From the NCBI RefSeq assembly GCF_015482775.1, contig NZ_CP058214.1:682001-746000 (forward strand): DNA of 64,000 nt, written 5' to 3'. A program made the translations under genes and the position numbers. Below are positions 1-10,591 of this stretch, piece after piece. This DNA comes from Kaustia mangrovi. GTDB taxonomy: Bacteria; Pseudomonadota; Alphaproteobacteria; Rhizobiales; Im1. Under the pieces are notes generated by a model. It was not told the DNA's origin and searched no databases. It worked only from the letters and a program-made list of their open reading frames with translations. Within the stretch, counting starts at the first letter, position 1; each line of letters starts with the position of its first letter.

Positions 1-663
1 ATCTGGATCGAGAAGAACCGCATCATCACCGTCCAGCGGCGCTCTCTTCGCGCCATTGCGGAGGTGAAGGCAAGCCTGGAGTCCGGCGACGGGCCCAAGA
101 CGCCCGGGGACTTCGTGATCCGGATCGCGGAAGCCCTGACCGACCGGGTCGGCCCGCTGATCGAGACGCTGGACGACCGGCTGGAGGACCTCGAGACCGC
201 CATCACCGAAGACGGCCGGTCCGATCACCGTGCCGAGCTGATCGCCTTGCGCCGCAGCGCCATTCCGCTACGCCGCTATCTGAGCCCGCAGCGCGAGGCC
301 CTCGCCCACCTGATCGCCGCGCCGGTGGCCTGGCTCGACGATCTCCAGCGCGCCCATCTGCGCGAGGTCGCCGACCGCACGATCCGCTTCGTGGAGGATC
401 TCGACGCCGTGCACGAGCGTGCCACACTCCTTCACGGGGAGTTCGCCAACCACCTGTCGGAGCGGATCAACGTCAATATCTACGTGCTCTCCATCGTTGC
501 CGCCGTGATCCTCCCCTTGAGCCTCGTCACCGGGCTGCTCGGCGCCAATGTCGGCGGCATACCGGGCGAGAGCTCGCCCTGGGGCTTTGCGCTTCTCACC
601 CTGGCGCTGGCAGCCATCGCCGCCGCGGAGGTCTGGATTCTCAAGCGCCTCGACTGGATATGA
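1..663 (+). CDS. CorA/ZntB-family divalent metal transporter, C-terminal part
   Basis: The reading frame is open from base 1, so the gene begins upstream; 220 residues are visible. The C-terminus has the two membrane helices of the 2-TM-GxN (CorA/ZntB) superfamily (about residues 160-182 and 193-212). Between them lies GANVGGIPG, which matches the ZntB-type loop better than the CorA GMNFE loop. The upstream part is the charged helical cytoplasmic funnel. Such proteins form inner-membrane homopentamers that move Mg2+, Zn2+ or related ions. The GIPG ending favours a ZntB-like zinc transporter, but the ion cannot be decided from sequence. Confidence 0.88.
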   Translation: MWIEKNRIITVQRRSLRAIAEVKASLESGDGPKTPGDFVIRIAEALTDRVGPLIETLDDRLEDLETAITEDGRSDHRAELIALRRSAIPLRRYLSPQREALAHLIAAPVAWLDDLQRAHLREVADRTIRFVEDLDAVHERATLLHGEFANHLSERINVNIYVLSIVAAVILPLSLVTGLLGANVGGIPGESSPWGFALLTLALAAIAAAEVWILKRLDWI

Positions 664-735
664 TCCCCGCTGGCAACGCCCTGGAATAACAAGAAAACGA
701 TTCGCTATTCCAGTGCGTTACACAGAGTTTCCGAA

Positions 736-1794
736 TCAATGTCCCAACAATGCGGCGATGCGGCCAACGAGCATCGCCGCCTCGTCGGGTACCGGCCGCC
801 AGGCCTTCGGGGCCGGTCCGCCCAGATGGGCCGCATGGCCGCCCGCGACGAGCCGGTCGTGAACCCGCGCCACGTCGCGCGGCGGCGTGAAGAGCCCATG
901 CCGGCACGCCCATGCCACAAGACCGCCCCCAAGCCCGAGCGCCGGCATTGCGCGCGGCAGATCGGCGATCCACACCGGACGGCCCGTGCGGCAGGCTTCC
1001 GCCAGCATGGACACGCTCTCGCCCGTGACGATGAAATCGTCGGCCAGCGCGAGGAAGGCACGATGGGGATTGTCCCCGTCCCGCCCCCACAGATGGATAT
1101 GGGCCGGCACGTCGACCGCCGTCTTCAGGGCCTCCCCGACGGCCGTCCCGGTCCGCGGCGAGGTGGAGACGAGCAACGCGCCCGACCGCTCGCGCACGAA
1201 GGAGGAGGCCCGCCCCGCCAGGTCGCGCGCCACGGCCTCGTCGAGCCGGAAGGGCCAGCGCCCGCCGCCCACGAGCATCGCCGTCCAGGGACGGGGCAGA
1301 CCGTTGAGCCTCTCCTGCCAGCGCGCGACGTCCGCTCCGTCCGCCTCCGCCGCCGGCCCGGTGAAGGGCAGCGTCAGCCGGACCACATTGTCCCCCGGCG
1401 GCAGGCCGTATTGCGGCGTCGTCACGACGAGATCGAACTGCCCGAGCGGCGCGCGCGGCCGTCCGAGCTGGACGAGCCGTGTGCGCCCCCCGGAAGCCTT
1501 GCGGATCCAGAGGGCGACCGGAACGGTGCGCCGGCCCACCGCGATGACGAGATCCGGCCATGGCGGCGCGATCCGCGCACGCGCATCGGCGGACAGCGTG
1601 CGCAGCGACGCTCCGAGCATCAGGTTAGGAACCCGATACAATCCATTGAATTCAAGAGGTATTTCGAGAACCGACCCGCCGAGCTCCCGGCCGACCGCCT
1701 CGCCGAGCGCGCGCGCCTGCGCATTGTCTCCTGCATGCGCGCCCTGAAGCACCCAGATGACCGGGCCGCCCGGCGATGTCCGCTTCATCGTCAT
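736..1794 (-). CDS. Mitochondrial fission ELM1-family protein (DUF1022)
   Basis: A 352-residue soluble protein of the ELM1/DUF1022 family, named for a plant mitochondrial fission factor and common in alphaproteobacteria. It opens with VIWVLQGAHAGDNAQ, the typical family start, and ends with a glycosyltransferase-B-like half (HLWGRDGDNPHRAFLALAD, then VTGESVSMLAEA, resembling a nucleotide-sugar binding region). The bacterial role is not established; a glycosyltransferase-like activity is inference. It lies 68 bp downstream of the LysM lipoprotein gene on the same strand and may be cotranscribed. Two in-frame ATGs six bases apart (1794 and 1788) leave the exact start open. Confidence 0.85.
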   Translation of the reverse strand: MTMKRTSPGGPVIWVLQGAHAGDNAQARALGEAVGRELGGSVLEIPLEFNGLYRVPNLMLGASLRTLSADARARIAPPWPDLVIAVGRRTVPVALWIRKASGGRTRLVQLGRPRAPLGQFDLVVTTPQYGLPPGDNVVRLTLPFTGPAAEADGADVARWQERLNGLPRPWTAMLVGGGRWPFRLDEAVARDLAGRASSFVRERSGALLVSTSPRTGTAVGEALKTAVDVPAHIHLWGRDGDNPHRAFLALADDFIVTGESVSMLAEACRTGRPVWIADLPRAMPALGLGGGLVAWACRHGLFTPPRDVARVHDRLVAGGHAAHLGGPAPKAWRPVPDEAAMLVGRIAALLGH

Positions 1795-1862
1795 GGCCGA
1801 TGGGATAGCCGAGCCCGTGCCCCGAGGAAACCTTCAATCGGGTTTCCGCGTCCCGGAGGGCG

Positions 1863-2210
1863 TCAGGGGCGCGCCGCAGCCGGAACGACGACGGTCGCAT
1901 CGCGCGACGGCAGCGTCAGCGTCTCGCCCGGCGCGATCCGGTAGGGGGCGGCCAGGCCGTTGACGGCGGCCAGCGTGCCGACCGGCACATTGTTGCGCTG
2001 TGCCAGGCCGTAGAGGGTGTCGCCCTCCTGCACCCGGATCGTGTCGTCGGCGGGCGCCGGCGCATCGGGATCGGTCATCATATAGGCCACGGTCTCCGAG
2101 GAGCCGCCATCGCCTGCAAATCCCATATCCTTCAGCTTGACGGTGCAGCCCGACACCGCAAGCGCGACCATCGCAACCACGAGGCCGCGCCTGGCGGACG
2201 CGCTTGTCAT
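1863..2210 (-). CDS. LysM-domain lipoprotein
   Basis: A 115-residue envelope protein. The ATG at 2210 is preferred over an upstream ATG at 2276 because it gives a clean lipoprotein signal: basic n-region, hydrophobic stretch and lipobox AVSGC (Cys at about residue 22). Residues 60-105 form one LysM peptidoglycan-binding module (IRVQEGDTLYGLAQRNNVPV ... GETLTLPS). A lipidated LysM protein would sit in the outer or inner membrane and hold murein. It is much shorter than NlpD-type LysM lipoproteins and has no peptidase domain, so a binding or scaffolding role is the safest reading. Confidence 0.85.
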   Translation of the reverse strand: MTSASARRGLVVAMVALAVSGCTVKLKDMGFAGDGGSSETVAYMMTDPDAPAPADDTIRVQEGDTLYGLAQRNNVPVGTLAAVNGLAAPYRIAPGETLTLPSRDATVVVPAAARP

Positions 2211-2365
2211 GAAACCGGCATGCAGCACCTTGCCCCTTCCTTTCGATCCGGAAATCCCTGTCGCAAGATGAAGCAAGATGCCGCCTCCGGGTTAACAACA
2301 CATTGTCGAAACTGCAGCCAACGCATTGCCGGGATTCGGACTTGTCCGTCTCCCGGCGCATGGCG

Positions 2366-2989
2366 CTATCTGGCGCGCGCGCTTCCCAGATAGTGATATC
2401 CCACGATTCGCGGCATGGGCTTGAGGTAGTAGTTCTCCATGGAGACGACCTCGAACCCGCCCTCCTCGAGCGCGCCCGCAATATTGCGGTTGATGTTGCA
2501 TCCGCCCGCAAGCCGGCTCCACAGAGGGTTCACACGGTCCTGCCAGCGCGCCACGCCCTCGTCGCGCGAGCGTCCGTGCTCGCAGAACAGAAGGCGCCCG
2601 CCGGGCTTCAGCACGCGGCGCATCTCCGCAACGGCGCTGGCCGTGTCGGGAATCGTGCACGCGGTATAGGTCAGGAGCACCGTGTCGACGCTGCCATCGT
2701 CCAGCGGCATGTCCTCCGCCGGCGCCTCGACGACCTCCACGGGCACCGGCGAGCTGGCGAAGCGCCGGGCGCCCAGCGCCGTCATCTCCCTGACCGGGTC
2801 GAGACCGATCACGCGGCTCACGCGCTCGCGGTCGTAGAAGCCGAGATTGTGACCCGGGCCGATACCGACCTCGAGCACCACGCCGTCGGCGGCCGGCACC
2901 ACCTTGGCCCGCTGGGCCGATATCTCCTCCGTTCCGCACAGGCAGCTCACCACCCGCGGCATCACATAGCGATTGTAAAGTCCAGACAT
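2366..2989 (-). CDS. Class I SAM-dependent methyltransferase, METTL7-like
   Basis: A 207-residue protein starting MSGLYNRYVMPR. This start is typical of the small METTL7/phospholipid-methyltransferase-like group and is chosen over an ATG 57 bases upstream. Motif I is VLEVGIGPGHN, followed by VIGLDPV (acidic residue that contacts SAM ribose) and VDTVLLTYTACTI (motif IV region). The C-terminal LKPGGRLLFCEHGRS is the usual post-II motif. It ends with a short hydrophobic/aromatic tail (YYLKPMPRIVGYHYLG). The substrate is unknown; lipids or small thiols are used by relatives. It lies alone between a LysM lipoprotein and the ferredoxin reductase. Confidence 0.87.
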   Translation of the reverse strand: MSGLYNRYVMPRVVSCLCGTEEISAQRAKVVPAADGVVLEVGIGPGHNLGFYDRERVSRVIGLDPVREMTALGARRFASSPVPVEVVEAPAEDMPLDDGSVDTVLLTYTACTIPDTASAVAEMRRVLKPGGRLLFCEHGRSRDEGVARWQDRVNPLWSRLAGGCNINRNIAGALEEGGFEVVSMENYYLKPMPRIVGYHYLGSARAR

Positions 2990-3095
2990 CGAAACCGTCC
3001 TGCCAGTCCATCCCGGCACGGGCCTTGCGACAGACCGGCCGGGCACGCAACATGCGCGAATACCCGCGCCTTCTGGCAGAAAACGGCTGAACGCC

Positions 3096-3116
3096 GCCTG
3101 AACGCCGCGTTCAGGC
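3096..3116 (-). terminator. Possible terminator after the ferredoxin reductase gene
   Basis: A perfect 9-bp inverted repeat (GCCTGAACG / CGTTCAGGC) with a 3-base loop lies about 30 bases past the reductase stop codon. A short T-rich stretch (GTTTTCTG in the transcript sense) follows about ten bases later. The stem is strong but the T tract is weak and displaced. Confidence 0.45.
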
Positions 3117-3144
3117 TCTGTCCGGCTTTGCGGCGCGCGGGCCC

Positions 3145-4690
<1,546 letters not shown>

Positions 4691-4784
4691 CTATACGGGA
4701 TGTGGCAAGCCAACGCAACGCGCGAAAGGTCGCTTTCCCGACAGCGGAACGCCATGCCACGCCACGCGGGGAGCACCGGCAAGC

Positions 4785-5141
4785 CTATGCCTCCTTCGCG
4801 AAACGCTCCGCATAGCTGCAAGCCTCCTCCAGGCGGCGCCCGAGCTCGACTGTCTGCGCATTGCGCTCATCCGGCACAGAGCCATGCAAGAGAACCCGCT
4901 CCAGAGCCTCCGCGGCGTCGGCAAGCTGCCAGGCTCCGACCCCCTTCGCTGAGCCCTTCAGAGCATGGGCGAGCTTTCCGCTCTCCCCCGGATCGTCGGT
5001 GGAGAGCAGCCGGGCGAAGGTCTCGCGCGCATGCCCGGCGAACAGCGCGAGCACCTCGCGCTCAAGCGCTCCGTCGGCCAGCGTATAGGTCTCCAGATGG
5101 TTGAAATCGATCGGATGATCCGGTCTGGCTGTGTCGGCCAT
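4785..5141 (-). CDS. Hpt-domain phosphotransfer protein
   Basis: A 118-residue single-domain histidine phosphotransferase. The phosphorylated residue is His59 in LAHALKGSAKGVGA, the classic Hpt H-x-L-K-G-S/A motif. The rest is predicted helical (four-helix bundle). The start at 5141 has a GGAG seven bases upstream; a nearer-to-promoter ATG at 5165 lacks one. Hpt proteins relay phosphate between a hybrid sensor kinase and a response regulator, or act as c-di-GMP/biofilm relays. No kinase or regulator gene is visible within this window, so partners are elsewhere. Confidence 0.88.
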   Translation of the reverse strand: MADTARPDHPIDFNHLETYTLADGALEREVLALFAGHARETFARLLSTDDPGESGKLAHALKGSAKGVGAWQLADAAEALERVLLHGSVPDERNAQTVELGRRLEEACSYAERFAKEA

Positions 5142-5697
5142 GCCCACTCCGGAAATTATGGGCATTCGCCCGGTCAGGATATCGAAACGCGTCTCACCAA
5201 AAGGTTAACACGGAACGCCGGCACCCCGCGCCCTCTCCGTATCAACGGTCTCGCAGATGCCGCTTTGCCGCCGGAATCCGGCGGTCAGCCATAATTTTAA
5301 CCAAAACAATCGATATGTCCGCAGTGCATCCTCCTTTTGGTTTAAGGGTTGTGGGTTATCGGGTATCTTTGGGTTTATCTGCACCCGAGGGGGCAGAGGA
5401 GGCTAGTTGACAAGAACACTGAACCGACCTTGCGCAGGATGCGGTGACAGGAGCTTGTAAAACGGGCGTTCCAGCCCGGGATCCACTTTCCGTTACGGAT
5501 CCCCGGGCGTTCCGGCTTCTTCGCAGGCAAGCGGTTCGCTGGCTTTGACACATGACCGTGTCGTGGCCCGGTTCGTTTGACACCTCCTCATCATGGCTTC
5601 CCCAAAATCGTGTTCGGGGCGTGGAATGTGGACGATCAGCCCGGTTCTGCAGCGTGTCAGCCGCGAAACCGGCAAGTGAGTGGCGGAGACAGGAGTT
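5142..5697. other. Intergenic region upstream of the giant coiled-coil gene
   Basis: About 550 bases without a convincing gene, between the divergent hpt and giant coiled-coil genes. It holds an AT-richer patch near 5288-5310 and three TTGACA hexamers (5407, 5545, 5577), none with a good -10 at 16-18 bases. A long untranslated leader for the large gene is possible. Confidence 0.4.
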
Positions 5698-8600
5698 ATG
5701 ACGAGCAACCCTAGCGATCAGCGGCGTTCGCCTCAGCGGCGTTTGCTCCGTCGCGCGCAGTCCGAGCCGGAGCGCGGACGCAGCGAGACGAATGGCGGGA
5801 CCAAGCAGCAGCCGGCGCCCGAGCAGCGCCGCCGCGGCGGCGCGCCCCTGTCCGGCCGGCCGGCCAACGAGAACGAGCCGACCACAGCCGCCCTCATAGG
5901 ACGGCTGAAGCAACGTCCCTCGACGGGGCCGTTCTGGGCCGCCTTCGTCATCTCCACATTGTGGGTCGCCGTCGTCGGCGCCTTCCTGTGGGGCTATTAC
6001 GGCGGCAATGCCGGCGTGTCCGCCCTCTCCGAGCCGGAGATCGGCGGCGCGGCGGTGATCGTGCTGCTGCCGGCACTCCTGGTGTGGACCGTCGCCTATC
6101 TCGTCTGGCGCGCCCAGCAGATGCGCCAGGTGTCGGAAACGCTCGTCCACACCGCCATGCGCCTCGTGCGACCGCAGGAATTCGCCACCGACGGGCTGAC
6201 CTCGGTCAGCGAGCAGGTGCGCCGCGAAATCTCGCAGCTCATGGGCAGCGTCGAGCAGGCGGTCGGCCGCGCCGGCGAGCTGGAGACCCTCGTCCACAAG
6301 GAGATCTCCGCACTCGAGCGCGCCTTCGGCGGCAACGAGGAACGCATCCGCACACTGCTCAACGGGCTGGAGAACCAGCGCACCGCGCTCGAGGAGGCAA
6401 GCTACGTTCTGGGCTCGGAGGCAAGCCCCCTGCTCTCCCGGCTCGAGGAGAACACCGGCTCGCTGCAGGGCATCATCTCCAATGCATCGGTGACGCTGCA
6501 GAGCCTCGAGACGGGCCTGAAGTCCTCCACCGACGAGCTGTCCAAGACGATCGGCGAGATCGCCAGCCAGGCGTCCGGCACGGGCGAGAAGATCTCCGAG
6601 CAGACCGAGCGCCTCGAGGGCCTCGCCAACACGGTAATGCGCGAGATCCGCGGCTTCTCCGACGAGCTCTCCTCGCAGGTCAACACCCTGTCGCGCTCCG
6701 CCCAGACGCTCGACCAGACCAACCTGAACCTGACAGGCGATCTGGAGCGGCTGACCGAGCACTTCACCCAGACCATGCGCGAGCGCGCCGAGGAGGTCAG
6801 CCACTCGATCCACAAGGCCGCCCAGGAGATCTTCGACGCCCATGGCGAGGTCGCCAAGCATCTCGGCTCGACCGGCGAGCAGATCAGCCAGAACATGCGC
6901 GAGACCGGCAGCGAGTTCCTGGAGATCCTGCGCACCACCGGCGGCGACATCACCGAGGCCCATGCCGAGGTCACCCGCCATCTCGACCGCGTGAGCTCGA
7001 CCATGAGCGAGCAGCTGCGCGAGACCGGCCACGATCTCACAGAGCTGCTGCAGTCGACGAGCGGCGGTATCCACGAGCAGCTGCAGAACGCGACCTATCG
7101 CGTGTCCCAGCAGATCGAGCAGTCGGGCGGCGAGCTGACCCGCCAGCTTGAGAGCTCCGGCGGCGCGATCACCGAGCGCCTGCTGTCGGCCAGCGGCGAG
7201 TTCGTCCAGAACATCTCGCAGGCCCGCATGGAGCTGTTCGAGTATCTCGACCAGGCCTCCAGCCAGATGACCGAGCGCCTGGACAGCACCAGCACGCGCA
7301 TGGTGGAGCGGTTCAACCACACCAACGACACCATGCTGGACCGTCTGGAGCAGACCGGCGCGCAGATCGCCGAACGCCTGGACAGCACCAGCAGCGGCGT
7401 CGCCGCGACCATCGAGCAGACGGGCCACAACGTCCTGTCGCGCTTCGACGAGAGCACGGGCTCGATTGCCCGCTCTCTGGAGGAGACCGGCGAGCGTGTC
7501 TTCGCCCGCCTCGACGAGACGTCCCGCGACCTCGGCGGGCGCTTCGAGACGGCCGGCAACCAGCTCGACCGCGTCGCCGGCGAGATCTCCCAGCGCATGG
7601 AGCAGACCAGCACCCGGTTCTCCAGCGATCTCACCAGCACCAGCGAGCAGGTGCTCGGCCGCATGGACAAGACGGCGTCGACGGTCGTGGAGACCCTGTC
7701 GCGCTCGACCGGCGAGATCGCGGACCGCCTCGAGACCACGACGGGCGACCTCACCCGCCGGGTCGAGCAGGCGGGCGAGAAGCTCGACGAGACCTCGACC
7801 TCGCTCTCCACGCGCCTCGATACGGCCAGCGAGCGGCTTACCGACACGCTGTCCAAGGCGACGCAGGGCGTGTTCGACCAGGTCGAGGAGGCAGCAACCC
7901 GCGTGTCGGAGCGCCTGGGCGAGACCGGCGCGACCATCACGCAGCGCTTCGAGACCACCAACCAGCAGATCACGGCCCGCCTGGAGGATGCCGTGCGCCT
8001 GCTCGACGGCTCGGGCAGCGAGACCGCCCGTGAGCTGGAGGATGCCGGTGCCAAGTTCGCCCGGCACCTGGCCACCGCCAACACCTACTTCACCGACCAG
8101 CTGGCGGAAGCCGCGGCCAATATGGACGACAAGCTGGAGCGCATCAGCACCGATCTCTCCGGCAGCATCACCCGCGCCACGACCGGGCTCGACGACCGGG
8201 TCAACGAGCTCGGCACCGCCGTGTCCTCCCAGCTGGAGACCACGACGGAGGCCATCATCGGCCGGCTGGAAGGCCATACGAGCACCGTTTCGGGCCGCAT
8301 GCAGTCGGTCGCCGACCAGCTCTTCACCCGCCTCGACACGCATGGCTCGGAAGTCTCCGAGCGCATCGAGAAGGCCTCCGACCAGATCGTCGGCCGGCTG
8401 GAGACGGTGTCGACGGGCATGTCGGGCCGCATCGAGACGACCGCGGAGAGCCTCGTCACCCGCCTGGAGGACTATGGCGCCACGGTCGACGGCCGCATCG
8501 AGCGGGCTTCGGAGCGGATCTCGGAGCGTCTGGACGGCTTCGGCACCAGCGTCACCGACCGCATCGAGCAGGCCTCCTCGAAGGTCGTGGAACGCCTGGA

Positions 8601-10383
8601 GGGCCATGGCGGCGCGGTGACCGGCCAGATCGAGCAGGCCGCCGAACGCCTGGTGGAGAAGCTGGAAGCCCACGGCACAGACGTCTCCGGACGCCTGGAG
8701 GGCACGGGCGCCCGGCTCACCTCCGAGCTCACCCAGTTCAACGCCCAGCTCAACCAGCATCTGGAGACCGCCACGGGCCAGATCAACGAGCAGTTCGGCG
8801 AGATGAACGCCCGCCTGTCGAGCGAGATCACCAATATCTCCAGCCGCATGTGGGAAGACGTCTCGGGCCTGTCGTCCAGGCTCTCCGAGACGCTCGAGAC
8901 GAGCAGCAGCGCCTTCGTGGAGCGTCTGGAACAGGTCGGTTCGACCGTTGGCCAGAACATCGCCACGAGCGGCGGCTCGGTCACCGAACGCATCGAGACC
9001 GCCAGCGCCGATCTCTCCAGCCGGCTGGAGAACACCGGCAAGTCGGTCACCGAGCGGCTCGGCGAGGTCGCAAGCCTCGTGGAGAATTCGGTCACCACGC
9101 TGTCGAGCCAGGTCGAGAACACCGCCTCGACCCGTCAGGAGGCCCTCAACGAGCTCATGGAACGTCTCGGTCGGAAGGCGGAGGAAGTCGACGTGCTGAT
9201 GCGCAACTTCACCAGCCTGATCGACGAATCCCTGACCTCCATCGAGCAGCGCTCGCGCGATGCCGGCAAGCTCATGGCCAGCCAGGCGAGCAACACGACG
9301 AGCGCCTTCGAGCAGGAGCTGACAAAGCTCGAGCAGCTCACCGACAAGCAGGTCGCCGAGACGGCCTCGCGGCTCCAGAGCCAGTACGAAGCCATGCTCT
9401 CCTCCATGAACGAGAGCCTGGCCTCCACCAGCACCGACTTCACCCAGACGGCGCAGAGCATGCGGGCCGCCGCCCAGCAGGTCGTCAAGGAGATCGAGGG
9501 CGCCCGCGCCGAACTCAAGCGCGCCGTCGTCGACATGCCGGACGAGACGCGGGCCAACGCCGATGCCATGCGCCATGTGGTCGCCGACCAGATCACCGCG
9601 CTCGGTGCGCTGGCCGATATCGTCAAGCGTCACGGCCGGTCGATCGACCTGTCGGGTCCGGGGGTCTATGTGCCACCGCCGTCCAAGACGGGAGACCTGA
9701 AGCCGGGAAAATCTGAGGGCGCCGCGTCCAATGCTCCGCGGACCGGGACGTCGGGCGCCCAGACCCCTGTGAGCGAGCGGAGCACGCCGGCCGAGGCAGA
9801 CGACGGGGCCGAAAAGAAGGCCCCGGCGGAGACGGCCGGCAAGGCGAAGACGGCGGCCCCCGCCAAGGCGAAGGCCGGCGCGAAAGCGCAGGACGACGCG
9901 GAAGCGGCGAGCCCGGCCGAGCCCGTCCACAAGAAGGCCGCTGAGGCGGCTGCCTCGAAGTCTCCGGAGCCGGAGACCTCGGAAGAGACCGTGCTCGCGG
10001 ATGGCGATGGCGGCCTGTCGGAACGTGCCCGCGAGGCCTTCGACCGGCTCAACGACATCGCCGTCGACCTTGCGCGCACTCTCGACGACACGCCGCCCGC
10101 CGATCTGTGGCGCCGCTTCAAGGCCGGCGAGCGGGATGCCTTCATGCACCGCCTGTGCGCCCTGCGCGGCGATGCGTTCAAGGCGACGGTCGCCAAGCGG
10201 TATGCCGACGACGAGGCGCTCAAGGCCCATATCGACAACTATCTCGGCGAGTTCGAGGGTCTTCTCGACGCCGTGTCGGAGGCCCGCGGCGGCGACGACA
10301 TCGTCGATGCGTGCCTCGCCACCGAGGCCGGCAAGGTCTACCTCCTGCTTGCCGAGGCGGCCGGGCGCATCAAGGGGGCCTGA
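5698..10383 (+). CDS. Giant membrane-anchored coiled-coil/apolipoprotein-like protein, GPR/RgsE-like
   Basis: A 1561-residue protein. The order is a basic disordered head (1-75), two membrane helices (about 79-101 and 116-137), some 1180 residues of helical repeats, a Pro/Ala/Lys-rich linker (about 1315-1438) and a compact helical C-terminal domain (about 1440-1561). The repeats run in 11-residue steps such as DRIEQASSKVV-ERLEGHGGAVT-GQIEQAAERLV, as in apolipoproteins. This matches the layout of the Growth Pole Ring protein of Agrobacterium and RgsE of Sinorhizobium, which form a ring at the growing pole; those are larger (about 2100 residues in Agrobacterium). Identity is inferred from architecture. 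A GTG at 5680 is an alternative start; the ATG has AGGAG only two bases upstream. Confidence 0.75.
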   Translation: MTSNPSDQRRSPQRRLLRRAQSEPERGRSETNGGTKQQPAPEQRRRGGAPLSGRPANENEPTTAALIGRLKQRPSTGPFWAAFVISTLWVAVVGAFLWGYYGGNAGVSALSEPEIGGAAVIVLLPALLVWTVAYLVWRAQQMRQVSETLVHTAMRLVRPQEFATDGLTSVSEQVRREISQLMGSVEQAVGRAGELETLVHKEISALERAFGGNEERIRTLLNGLENQRTALEEASYVLGSEASPLLSRLEENTGSLQGIISNASVTLQSLETGLKSSTDELSKTIGEIASQASGTGEKISEQTERLEGLANTVMREIRGFSDELSSQVNTLSRSAQTLDQTNLNLTGDLERLTEHFTQTMRERAEEVSHSIHKAAQEIFDAHGEVAKHLGSTGEQISQNMRETGSEFLEILRTTGGDITEAHAEVTRHLDRVSSTMSEQLRETGHDLTELLQSTSGGIHEQLQNATYRVSQQIEQSGGELTRQLESSGGAITERLLSASGEFVQNISQARMELFEYLDQASSQMTERLDSTSTRMVERFNHTNDTMLDRLEQTGAQIAERLDSTSSGVAATIEQTGHNVLSRFDESTGSIARSLEETGERVFARLDETSRDLGGRFETAGNQLDRVAGEISQRMEQTSTRFSSDLTSTSEQVLGRMDKTASTVVETLSRSTGEIADRLETTTGDLTRRVEQAGEKLDETSTSLSTRLDTASERLTDTLSKATQGVFDQVEEAATRVSERLGETGATITQRFETTNQQITARLEDAVRLLDGSGSETARELEDAGAKFARHLATANTYFTDQLAEAAANMDDKLERISTDLSGSITRATTGLDDRVNELGTAVSSQLETTTEAIIGRLEGHTSTVSGRMQSVADQLFTRLDTHGSEVSERIEKASDQIVGRLETVSTGMSGRIETTAESLVTRLEDYGATVDGRIERASERISERLDGFGTSVTDRIEQASSKVVERLEGHGGAVTGQIEQAAERLVEKLEAHGTDVSGRLEGTGARLTSELTQFNAQLNQHLETATGQINEQFGEMNARLSSEITNISSRMWEDVSGLSSRLSETLETSSSAFVERLEQVGSTVGQNIATSGGSVTERIETASADLSSRLENTGKSVTERLGEVASLVENSVTTLSSQVENTASTRQEALNELMERLGRKAEEVDVLMRNFTSLIDESLTSIEQRSRDAGKLMASQASNTTSAFEQELTKLEQLTDKQVAETASRLQSQYEAMLSSMNESLASTSTDFTQTAQSMRAAAQQVVKEIEGARAELKRAVVDMPDETRANADAMRHVVADQITALGALADIVKRHGRSIDLSGPGVYVPPPSKTGDLKPGKSEGAASNAPRTGTSGAQTPVSERSTPAEADDGAEKKAPAETAGKAKTAAPAKAKAGAKAQDDAEAASPAEPVHKKAAEAAASKSPEPETSEETVLADGDGGLSERAREAFDRLNDIAVDLARTLDDTPPADLWRRFKAGERDAFMHRLCALRGDAFKATVAKRYADDEALKAHIDNYLGEFEGLLDAVSEARGGDDIVDACLATEAGKVYLLLAEAAGRIKGA

Positions 10384-10416
10384 CCGGCCCCCACCGATTT
10401 CCCCTCTCTTTCACCT

Positions 10417-10454
10417 CCCCCGGCCCCCATTTGGGTGCCGGGGGTTCTTCTTTT
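10417..10454 (+). terminator. Rho-independent terminator after the giant coiled-coil gene
   Basis: CCCCCGGC pairs with GCCGGGGG, with three further C-G pairs inside, followed directly by TTCTTCTTTT. This is the clearest intrinsic terminator on the plus strand here, and it separates the scaffold gene from dgcN. Confidence 0.85.
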
Positions 10455-10591
10455 CCGGCAGCGCGATGCACGGGCCATCTTGCACAAAGGCGCAAGGCAG
10501 TGTTCATATGCGCTCGCCGTCCGGACCGTCGGCATCCCCACCCGCCGCTCCGGCCCCGGCCCACTCCTTATTCATCCCTTGGAGACCGTAC

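Noticed and set aside
5356-10230. A 1624-residue open frame on the minus strand opposite the giant coiled-coil gene
   Set aside because: It is a by-product of high GC and of the repeated codon pattern on the plus strand. It has no ribosome-binding site or family motif, while the plus frame has membrane helices, hendecads and a terminator.
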